Positions 34,877 through 44,200 of a stretch of DNA of 64,000 nt are shown here, one piece after another (within the stretch, counting starts at the first letter, position 1; each line of letters opens with the position of its first letter). The notes below the pieces were generated by a model. The model was given only the letters and a program-made list of their open reading frames with translations, made no database searches and was not told where the DNA came from. The DNA comes from Belnapia sp. F-4-1 (GTDB lineage Bacteria; Pseudomonadota; Alphaproteobacteria; Acetobacterales; Acetobacteraceae). The position numbers and the translations under genes are program-made. Where the stretch lies: assembly GCF_000802185.1 (NCBI RefSeq), contig NZ_KN676113.1, positions 3,575,019 to 3,639,018 of the forward strand, given 5' to 3'.

Positions 34877-36116
34877 GCGCGTTCAGCACGCCGAGATGCA
34901 GCCTTTGGACGGCACCGGCGACGGTCACGTCGAGCCCCGGCCGCGTGTAGTAGCAGCCGCGCACATGCAGGCTGGCGGCCAGCGCCCGGATGAAGGCCTC
35001 CGCGAGGTCCGGCTCCGGCGGCGCCGCCTCGCGCCAGAAGCGGTCGAGGCCGCCCTGCCAGGCGAGGCCGGGCACGTCGTAGATCGCCTGGCCGAGCGGC
35101 AGGATGGCACAGCCCATGGCGATCGCCTTCACCCCGACGGTGCTGTTCACGGTGACGGTGCCCCGGCACCGGGCGATCACCCGCTCCATCGGCAGCGCCC
35201 CGCCGAGATAGGCGACGCGTCCCGCCACCCCCTGCGCCGCGGCGATCCGCCGGACCCGCCGCGCCCAGGATTTCAGCCCGGGATCAAGCGGGTGGACCTT
35301 CACCAGCAGCCGTGCCTCGGCCGGGGCATGGCGGCCGAAGCTCGCCACCGTCTCGGCGATGGCGCTGTCCATGTCGGGGAAGCGGGAATAGGCGCGGATG
35401 GAGTAGTCGGTCTCCATCTGCATGGCGAAGAGGTAGAGTGGCACGCCGAGGGCGGCCAGCCGGTCCAGGGTTTCCGCCGCCGCCTGCGTCTCGCGCCGTC
35501 GCAGCAGCAGGCGGAGGCCGGTCGCCAGATAGGCCGGGATCGGCGGATGCAGCAGGAAGCTCTCGTAGTGCCGGTAGGGCCAGGGCAGCAGCGAGGCCAG
35601 GTGGAACAGCACGTCCCAGCGCGCCTGGGTGGCGAAGCTGTCGCGGTGGTGCTCGCGCAGGTCGGGCGGCGGGCAGCGAGAGGCCAGCAGCCGGATCGCC
35701 GCCGGATCGCGCGGGAAGCGGCTTTCGGCCCCCATGCCGTCGCGCTCCAGCGTTACCCAGTCCGGGCGGAGATAGCCGAAATCCGTCACCGTCACCGCGA
35801 TGCCGCGCGCCCGGGCGAGGGCGATGGCCGGCTTGTGGTAGGGCCGCTGCTCGCCGAGCAGGACGAGGTCGGTGATGCCGTGCCGCCCATAGAAGCGGTC
35901 GAGGAAGCCTGGCCACTCCGAAAGCCGCCCGCGGAAATCCTTCGCCCCCGGCCCTTGCCAGAACAGCCGGTCGCCGAGGCAGAGATTGATCCGCCAGGCC
36001 TCGTGCCCCAACGCCCGCAGCCCGGCCGCGACCTCCGCGAAGAAGGGGCTGATCGGCCCTTGCAGGAAGAGGAAGCGGCGCCTCTCCTGCGCAGGCTGGA
36101 CGGGAGCTGCAACCAT
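34845..36116 (-). CDS. KpsS-like capsule polysaccharide protein (RkpJ-like)
   Basis: A 423-residue protein of the KpsS/LipB capsule family: FLFLQGPISPFFAEVAAGLRALGHEAWRINLCLGDRLFW at the N-terminus, TDLVLLGEQRPYHKPAIALARARGI, KVHPLDPG and VNSTVGVKAIAMGC near the C-terminus. KpsS-type enzymes add beta-Kdo to a lipid and start group 2 capsule chains; in Sinorhizobium the relative RkpJ belongs to the rkp-1 region. It is the last gene of the minus-strand capsule-lipid operon. Confidence 0.82.
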   Translation of the reverse strand: MVAAPVQPAQERRRFLFLQGPISPFFAEVAAGLRALGHEAWRINLCLGDRLFWQGPGAKDFRGRLSEWPGFLDRFYGRHGITDLVLLGEQRPYHKPAIALARARGIAVTVTDFGYLRPDWVTLERDGMGAESRFPRDPAAIRLLASRCPPPDLREHHRDSFATQARWDVLFHLASLLPWPYRHYESFLLHPPIPAYLATGLRLLLRRRETQAAAETLDRLAALGVPLYLFAMQMETDYSIRAYSRFPDMDSAIAETVASFGRHAPAEARLLVKVHPLDPGLKSWARRVRRIAAAQGVAGRVAYLGGALPMERVIARCRGTVTVNSTVGVKAIAMGCAILPLGQAIYDVPGLAWQGGLDRFWREAAPPEPDLAEAFIRALAASLHVRGCYYTRPGLDVTVAGAVQRLHLGVLNAPTASPGTVSA

Positions 36117-36174
36117 GCCCGCCCTTTCGCAGCGGAGGCATGAAAGGTCAAGCAATTTAATACGATATCGTAAC

Positions 36175-36937
36175 TTAAGCCCGGCGGGTGAGGCGGAGTG
36201 CGCGGCGGAGATCCGCCGCATCCGCAAGGCGCCGCCCTTGGCGCGCCAAGTGGCGCAGCAGATCGGGTGGCGGGAAGGGGCAATAGGGCAGCGGCACCAC
36301 CTCCCGTCCTGACTTCGGACGGGCAATCGCCTCCACCAGCAACGGCACCCCGGCCAGGTGCAGCGCGCGCGCGGCAGCGCTGGCGGTGATGCCGGGCGGC
36401 AACGGCACCTCCCGCTGCGCCAGGATGGCGCCGGCATCGATGCGCGCCGCAAGCCGGTGAATGGTGACGCCGAAGCATGGTTCCGGCTCGGCCAGTGCCC
36501 AGATGGTGGGAACCGGCCCGCGATGCCGGGGCAGCAAGGCAGGGTGCAGGTTGATCCCGCCCCATGGCGCCAGCGCCAGGGTTTCGGCGCGGAAGATCTG
36601 ATCGAAATGGAAGGAAACCAGCAGGTCCGGCCGCGCGGTGTCGATCGCCGCCGCCATGGCGGGCCCGTTCACATCCGCCACCTCGACGACGGGGATGCCA
36701 TGTCCGGCCAGCCGGCCCGGTGCCGGGCGGAGGCCGTAATTCACCGCGAGATAGGGCAACAGCCGCGGCCCGGAGCGGTGGAGATGCCGCCAGGCCCTGG
36801 CGCACCACCCCGCCCGATCCCGGCCGGAAGGGATCGGAGCGGCAGATCAGCACCACGCTCTCGCCATGGGCCTGGAGGAAGGCCTCCACCGCCTCGGCGC
36901 TCAGCGCGCTTTCCAGGGTGAAGAGGGCGATGCGCAA
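36175..36937 (-). pseudogene. Formyltransferase-family gene with a 1-base frameshift
   Basis: The 5' part (TTG 36937, reading RIALFTLESALSAEAVEAFL and DPFRPGSGGVVRQ) and the 3' part (AWRHLHRSGPRLLPYLAVNYGL, then NLHPALLPRHRGPVPTIWAL and FGVTIHRLAARIDAGAILAQ) are two halves of a methionyl-tRNA-formyltransferase-like enzyme; the second holds the formyl-transfer motif HPALLPRHRG and the DxGxI block. They lie in different frames. An extra base in the CCC run at 36795-36797 (plus strand) would explain this. Either the gene is inactive or the assembly has an indel. It sits between the AONS-like and KpsS-like genes. Confidence 0.75.
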
Positions 36938-36942
36938 GCCGC

Positions 36943-38262
36943 TCAGGAGGCCTTCAGCGCCGCCAGCCCGTCCCGCGCCGCGGCCAGCGCGGTGATGCTG
37001 TGCCGGATATCCGCCTCGGTATGCTCGGCGGAAAGGAAGAAGCGCAGCCGCGCCGCACCCTCCGGCACCACGGGGAAGAGGATCGGCTGGACGTTCACGC
37101 CAGCTTCGAAGGCGGCGGCGGCGAGTTGCGCCGCCCGCAGCGAGCTGCCGAGGATGACCGGCACGATGCCGAGCCCGGCCGAGCTGCCGGTATCGAATCC
37201 CGCCTGCCGCGCCAGGCGGAGGAAGAGTGCCGCATTGGCCTGCAGCCGCGCGACGCGCCATGGCTCCGCCTGCAGCAGTCGGAGCGATTCCAGTGCGGAG
37301 GCGGCGAGCGGCGGCGCCAGCCCGACCGAATAAACGAAGCCGGGTGCCGTATGCCGCAGCCAGTCCACCAGCCGCTTCCGGCCAGCGATGTAGCCGCCGC
37401 AGGAGGAAAGCGTCTTCGACAGCGTCCCCATCCAGATATCGACCAGGCCTGGATCGACGCCGCACTGCTCGGCGATCCCCTGGCCGGTCGCGCCGAGCAC
37501 GCCGAGGGAATGCGCCTCGTCGACCATCAGCAGCGCGTCGTGCCGCTGGGCGAGCGCGGCGAAGCGGCCGAGATCGGGCAGGTCGCCATCCATGCTGTAA
37601 TGGCCCTCGATCACCAGCAGCGCCCGGCCGTGCCGGCTGCGATGTGCGGCGAATTCACGCTCCGCCGCCTCCCAATCGTTATGGGCGAAGGCGATGCGCC
37701 GGGCGCCGCTCAGCCGCGCCCCCTCGGCGACCGAGTTGTGGATCAGCCGGTCATGCAGGATGAGGTCGCGTGGCCCGAGCAGCTGGCCGATAACAGTGAC
37801 GTTGGTGGCGTGTCCGCTGACGAAGGCGAGGCAGGCTTCCGCCCGGTGATGCGCGGCGAGCGCCGCCTCCAGCCCGGCATGGACCGGCCGCTCGCCCGAG
37901 GCGAGGCGCGAGGCGGAGGCGGAGACGCCATGGCGGTCGATCGCCGCCTTGGCCGCGGCGGCGACGCGCGGGTCGCCGTTCAGCCCCGCATAGTTGTAGG
38001 AGGCGAAGTTGACGTAGCTCCGCCCGCCGATGCTGCTGCGGCCTCCCGCGACGCCGTCATGCTGACGGAAATAGGGGCTCTCGATGCCGAGCGCGGCGCC
38101 GGCATCGCGCATCGTCTCGAAATCCCGCATCCCCGGCAGGGTGCCGAGGTCGCGGCCCGGCGATTCGGTTGGCGCCTCCGCTGTCGAGGCCGCGCCGCGC
38201 CGGGCCAGGCGGTTGAGCAGGGCGCTGCGGGCGCTGGCGCTGAGGTCGAAGCCGGTGCTCAT
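36943..38262 (-). CDS. AONS-like PLP-dependent acyltransferase (RkpG-like)
   Basis: A 439-residue alpha-oxoamine synthase: NFASYNYAGLNGDPRVAAAA, GTLAIFVSGH-like AFVSGHATN, VDEAHSLGVLG and the PLP lysine Lys283 in MGTLSKTLSSCGG. The family condenses an amino acid with an acyl thioester (AONS, serine palmitoyltransferase, ALA synthase). It directly follows the PKS gene (ATGA overlap), as rkpG follows rkpA in Sinorhizobium, so an ACP-bound acyl chain from the PKS is the likely acyl donor. The amino acid partner is unknown. Confidence 0.85.
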   Translation of the reverse strand: MSTGFDLSASARSALLNRLARRGAASTAEAPTESPGRDLGTLPGMRDFETMRDAGAALGIESPYFRQHDGVAGGRSSIGGRSYVNFASYNYAGLNGDPRVAAAAKAAIDRHGVSASASRLASGERPVHAGLEAALAAHHRAEACLAFVSGHATNVTVIGQLLGPRDLILHDRLIHNSVAEGARLSGARRIAFAHNDWEAAEREFAAHRSRHGRALLVIEGHYSMDGDLPDLGRFAALAQRHDALLMVDEAHSLGVLGATGQGIAEQCGVDPGLVDIWMGTLSKTLSSCGGYIAGRKRLVDWLRHTAPGFVYSVGLAPPLAASALESLRLLQAEPWRVARLQANAALFLRLARQAGFDTGSSAGLGIVPVILGSSLRAAQLAAAAFEAGVNVQPILFPVVPEGAARLRFFLSAEHTEADIRHSITALAAARDGLAALKAS

Positions 38263-41200
38263 GCCGCATCCTCCAATCCGCTGGCCTCGGGCTCATGCGC
38301 GGCGAGCAGCGCCTCGGCGCTGTCGTCCCGCGGCCCGGCCTGGAGCCGGGCGAGGATGCGCCGGGCAAGGCCATCCAGCGTCAGCCCGTCGCCCACCCCA
38401 TCGAGCGCCACGGCCACGCCAAGCCGCCCCTCGAGCGCCGTCCGCAGCTCCATCCCGCCGAGGCTGTCGAGGCCAAGCCTGGCAAGCGGCGCCTCGGGGC
38501 CGATGGACGGCGCCGGCAGGCGGAGGATGCGGGCCAGTTCGGCCGCCATGGTCTCGCGCAGCAGGGCGAGCGCCTCCGACTCCACCAGGCCGCGCAGCCG
38601 GGTGCGGAGGCCGGCGGCATCCCCGGCGGGCGCGGCGAGGCCGCGGACCGCCTCGAAGCCGGGTTCGGCCAGGATGGCGAGCGCGGCACACGCGGCCGGC
38701 CAGGTGATGCGTGCGAGGCCGGGCGCCGCTGCATCCGCGGCAAGCAGGGCGGGCAGGGCGGCCAGCGCCTCCTCGGCCCGCATGGCGGCGACGCCGAGGC
38801 GGCGCTCCAGGATCTCCACCTTTGCGGCATCCCCGGCCAGCATGCCGGCATCGGCGATCGGGCCCCAGCCGATGGCCATGGCCGGGCGGCCGGCAGCGCG
38901 GCGGCGCCGGGCCAGCGCCTCGAGCCCGGCATTCGCGGCGACATAGGCGGCCTGGCCGGGATTGCCGACGGCGACGGTGGCGGAGGAGTACATGAGGAAC
39001 AGGTCCAGCGGATCGCGGGCGGTCAGCCGGTCGAGAGTGTCGGCGATGGCGAGCTTCGCCGTCAGCACCGGTGCGGCACGCGCCGGATCGAGCAGTGCCG
39101 CCGCGCCGTCGCCGGTCAGCGCCGCGGCGTGGATGATGCCGCGAATCGGTGGGCAGGAGGCACGGATCTCGGACAAAGCCCGCTCCAGCGCCGCGGCATC
39201 GGTGGCGTCGCAGGCATGCAGCGAGGCGGTGGCGCCGCGGGCGGCGATGTCGCGCACCGCCGCATCCGCCCCGGGCGCCGCAGCGCCGCGACGGGAAAGC
39301 AAGGCGAGGTGCCGCACACCCCGTTCCGCCAGCCAGCGCGCCGTCGCCAGGCCGAAGCCCCCGGTGCCGCCGATGACGAGGATGGTGCCCTCGGCTGCGC
39401 GGGCGAGCGGCGAGGCGGCTTCGGCCTGGCCTCCGGGCGCCGGCGGATGGACCACCAGCTTGCCGATATGGCCGCCGGCCTGGAGCGCGCGGAAGGCGGC
39501 CTCCACCTCCGTCGCGGGACAGCTGGCGGCGGGGAGGGGACGGATCTCGCCCTCGCGCAGCCGGGCGGCGATGCCGGCCAGCAGCCGCGCCGCCCGGGCC
39601 GGCCGGGCCCGCGCCAGTTCGTCGATGTCGACGGCGAAGTAGGTGGCGTTGCGCCGCAGCGGGCGGAGGGCGACGCGGCTGCCCTCGGCGAAGTCGCGCT
39701 TGCCGAGCTCGATGAAGCGGCCAAAGGGGCGCAGCAGGCCGAGCGAGCGCTCCATCGCCGCGCCGGCGAGGGAGTTCAGCACCACGTCCACCCCCTCCGG
39801 CCAGGTGGCGCGGAGGGTATCGGCAAAGCCGGCGTCGCGGCTGTCGAGCACCAGCGTCGCCCCGGCGGCACGGAGGAAGGCGCGGCGCGAGGGGCTGCCG
39901 GCGCTGGCCGCCACGAGCGCGCCGCGGGCCAGCGCCACCTGGAGCGCGGCCAGGCCGACGGCGCCGCTGCCGCCATGGATCAGCACGCGCTCGCCCGGCT
40001 CCAGCTGCGCCAACTCCTCCAGAGCATGCACTGCGGTCATGAAGGCGACGGGAATGGTGGCGGCGGCGACCGGATCGAGCCCGTCCGGCATCGGCACCAG
40101 CGCCTCGGCGCGGGTGCGGGCATGGCTGGCGAGTGCCGCCGGCGCCACGCCGAAGACTCGCTGGCCGGGGCGGAGCGCCACGCCCCCGCCCACCGCCTCG
40201 ACCACCCCAGCGCATTCCATGCCGAGATGCGGTCCGGCGAAGCCGGGCAGCAGCGCCTCCTCCGGCAGCAGGCCCTGGGCCCACATCACGTCGCGGAAGT
40301 TGAGCCCGGCAGCCTCGATGCGCCGCGCCAGTTCACCCGGTCCCGGCATGCCCGGGAGGAAGCCCTCCCAGTGGAGGCTGCCGAGCTGGCCGGGCTGGCG
40401 GATGGCCAGCCGCTGCGGGCCGGCCGGGGACGGGGCGGGCGGCAGCCCAGGGCGAAGGCGGGGGACCAGCCGGGCGGCCTCGGTGAGGGTGACCTCGGCC
40501 TCATCATCCTGCTCGGTCAGCAGTTCGGCGGCGAGGCGGCGGGAAGCCTGCTCCGGGCCGAGCTGGGGCGCGAGGTCGATCCGCCGCGGCTTCAGCCCGG
40601 GATGCTCGTTGGCCAGGACCCGGCCGAGGGCGAAGAGGGCGGCGGCGCCCGGCTCGTGCCGAGTGCCGGGCCCATCGGGTTGCTGGCCGCCCTGGGTGAC
40701 GATGCAGAAGCCGGCGGCGCTTCCTTCGGCCGCGGCGCCGAGCCGGGACAGGGCGGCGAGCGAGGCGGCAATCTCCTCCGGCCTGCGGCCGCCGGCCAGC
40801 GCCACCACCAGGCTGTCGGCAAGGGCGTGCGGCGGCAGGCCGGCGGCCTCCGCCAGGCCGCCGCCGGAGACGGTGGCTCCACGGGATTGCAGCGCGGCGG
40901 CGACGGCCGGCCGCAGCCCCGCCATGGCCGCATCGGCAAAGAGGGCGACGCGGCGGAGCTTCGGCGCGGCCAGCAGCGTGGCGCCGGCGGCGGCCCGCCC
41001 GCCAATCAGCAGGGCGGGGAAGGGAGCGGCGCGCAGCGGCTCGGCGAGTGGGGCGGCCCAGCCCTCGGCGGGGAGGGCGGCCGCCCAGGATGCTGCAGGC
41101 GCGAGCGGCGCGGCACCGCACCAGCCCGGCTCCTGGCCGCAGCAGAAATTCCACAGCCAGCCGGGCAGCGGCTCGGCCAGCAGCAGGGTCGCGCCCGGCG

Positions 41201-44200
41201 CGGCGCCCTGGCGCAGCGGGCCGAGCAGGGCAGTGCCGCGCCGCAGCCGTGCCCCGGCGGCGAGGCCGACCACCAGGTCGGCGGCAAGGGGCGGTGCGTC
41301 GCCACCCTCCGGATCCCAGGGGCGGAGGGTGAGTTCGATGCCCTCCGGCACCGCCGGCAGCGGCATCGGCGGCTGGCCCGGCAGCGGCGCCGCGGTCAGC
41401 AGCACGCGCCGGCCGCAGCCGGCCAGCGCACGCAGCAGATGCGCGGTGAGCGGCCCGGTGCCGGCCGCGACCTCCAGCACCCGGAGCGGCCGGGCCGCGG
41501 GCCAGGCAGCGGCGAAGGCGGCGACGGCCTCGGCCAGCACGCGGGCGAGGCGGTCATAGCCGGCCGCTTGCGGCGGCGGCGGGGCGCCGGCCTCGCCGGC
41601 CAGGCGATGGGCGAGGACCTGCGGCAGCTGTTCCGCCGCCAGCGCCGCCCAGGCGAGGTCCTGGGCAAGGTCGGGCTGCTCCAGCAGTACCTGGCGCCAG
41701 ATCTCCGCCGCCGGAGGCAGGTCGGGAGCCGGGACTGGGTGCAGGCCGAGCGGGCCCTGCTCCGCCAGACCGTCCGCGGCCAGGGCTTCCAGCAGCATGC
41801 GGGCATAGGGGCCGGTCGCCGGTGCTGCCCCCCGCGCGGCATGGGCGGCGGCGCAGAAGCCCTCCAGCAGCAGCGAGGCCTCGGTCAGGTCGAGCGCCGC
41901 GTCCTGCCGCAGCGCCGCGGCGAGCGGGACGGCAAGGTCCACCGGTTCGGCCGGCTCGTTGCCGAGGGCGGGCAGCAGCGCCATGCGGAAGGCGCCCTCC
42001 AGCGGATCCGCCCGGCCTGGCAGGCGGATGCGGAGGAAGCTGCATCCCTCCAGCACCGCGACCACCCCGCCGGTCGCGTCGCGCAGGACAAGGTCGGCGG
42101 CGGCGCTGCGGCTGCCGCGCTCGGTGAGGCGGATCGCGGCGGCGGCCGGCGCTTCGGCCCCGCAGCGCAGCACCAGCCGACCGATGCGGACGGGGACGAA
42201 GCCGGTGCCGGGCTCGGCCGGCGCCTCAGTGAGCAGGCCGAGCAGGGCCTGCAAGGCACCGTCGAGCCGGACGGGGTGGAGCAGGAATCCGGCATCCGGC
42301 GGCGCCGCCGCAGGGCGGGCCAGCCTGGCGCGGGCGAGGCCGGCCTCCGCATCGACCGACACCTCCTCCAGCGCTTGAAAGGCAGGGCCGTAATCGAGGC
42401 CAAGACGGGAGGCGAGAGCCAGGAGCGCCTCGCGGTCGAGGCGGCGCGGCAGGGCGGAGGGTTCGGCGGCGGCATCCGGCAGGCGGGGGAGGGCTGCGAC
42501 GCGCGCCTCGGCGTGCAGGGTCCAGGCCTCGTCGGCAAGGCGGCGGCGGCTGGCGAGGGCGAAGGCGCCGGCTGCGTCGAGCGTCACCCGGATTTCGCGG
42601 GAGGCATCCGCCTCCAGCGGCATCGGCTGATGGATGGCGAGGTCGCGCAGCTCCAGCGCCGGCGCCTCCGGATGGGAGGCCAGGGCGGCGGCCAGCGCCA
42701 TCTCCGCCATGGCCGCGGCGGGCAGCACCGGCTGGCCGGCGAGCCGGTGGTCGGCCAGCCAGGGCTCCAATTCGGTGTCGATGTGCCGGGTCCAGAGGCC
42801 GGGCTCATTCCCGCGGCGAAAGCCAAGCAGGCGGTGCTCGGCCAGCGGCTGGGCGATCGGGATGGCTTCCGCCGTCTGGGCAAGCCAATAGGGCTGGCGG
42901 TCGAAAGGCGTCAGCGGCAGGCCGCGCCGGGTGGCGGGGCCGTCATAGGCGAGGCCTCCGCGCGGGTCGGCGCCGAGGACGAAGGCGCGGTCGGCGACGG
43001 CCGGGAAGGGGTCGCCCTGCAGGTCGCGCCGGGTGAGGCTGGCCAGGATGCCGGCCTCGCTGCCGGCCTGGCGCAGCGCCTCGCGCAGGTAGCTTTGCAG
43101 GATGGGGTTGGGGCCGATCTCGAGGAACAGGCCGGCGCCCTGGCGGATCGCCGCCTCGACCGCGGGGAGGAAGCGCACCGGCTCCCGCAGGTTGCGCCAC
43201 CAATGGGTCGGGGTGCAGTCGGCGGCGGCGAGCGGCTCAGTGGTGACGGTCGAGATCATCGGCACCGCGGGCGCCGCCGGCGCGAGGCCAGCGAGGTCGG
43301 CGAGCAGCCCTTCACGCAGCGGGTCCATGGCCGCGCTGTGGAAGGCGTAGTCGAGGTCGAGGGCGATGCAGCTCCAGCGCCGTGCCGCGGCAGCCTGGGA
43401 GGGGCGGTGCAGCGCATCCACCGGCCCGGCCACGGTGATCGCCGATGGGGCGTTGACCGCCGCGATCTCGAGCCCCGGCCCGCATTCGGCGAGCACCGGC
43501 AGCGCCGCCTCGGCCGAGCAGCCGAGGGCGGCCATGCGGCCCTGGCCGCGCATCGCCTGCTGGTGACGGCTGCGGGCAACCACCAGCCGGGCGGCCTCCG
43601 GCAGGGGCAGCAGGCCGGCGGCGGCGGCGGCGGCGATCTCACCGACCGAATGGCCGAGGCAGAGGGCCGGACGGACGCCTTCCGCCGCCAGCGCCGCGAC
43701 GATGCCGTGCTGGATGGCGAAGAGCAGCGGCTGGGCGCGGTCCGTGGCGGCAACGGCTTCGGCGCTGACGCCGGCCTCGACCTGCTCAGCGGGGGACCAG
43801 CCGAGCAGTGGGGCAAGGGCGGCATCGGCCTCGGCGAGGGCAGCGCGGAAGCGGGGGCTGGCGGCGAAGGCGGCCTGGGCCATGCCGGGCCAGGGGGCGC
43901 CGTTGCCGCTGAAGACGAAGGCGATGCCGTGGGGCGGGCCGGCGGTGCCGGCGGCAGCCCCGGATTCGCCGGCCCGCCAGGCGGCGAGGCCTTCGGCCAG
44001 GCGTGCCGGGTCGGCGCCGCGAAGGGCGAGGCGGTGCGGCAGCAGGTCGCGGTGGCGGGCGGCGCCGCGCAACAGGGCGGGCAGGGCACGAGGCGGGGTG
44101 GCGGCGAGGCGGGCCTGCCAGCGGCTCGCCAGCGCCTTCAGCCCCGCCGCGCTGCGGGCGGAGAGCAGCAGCGGCGGCAGGGGCGCTTCCTGCCGCCCGG

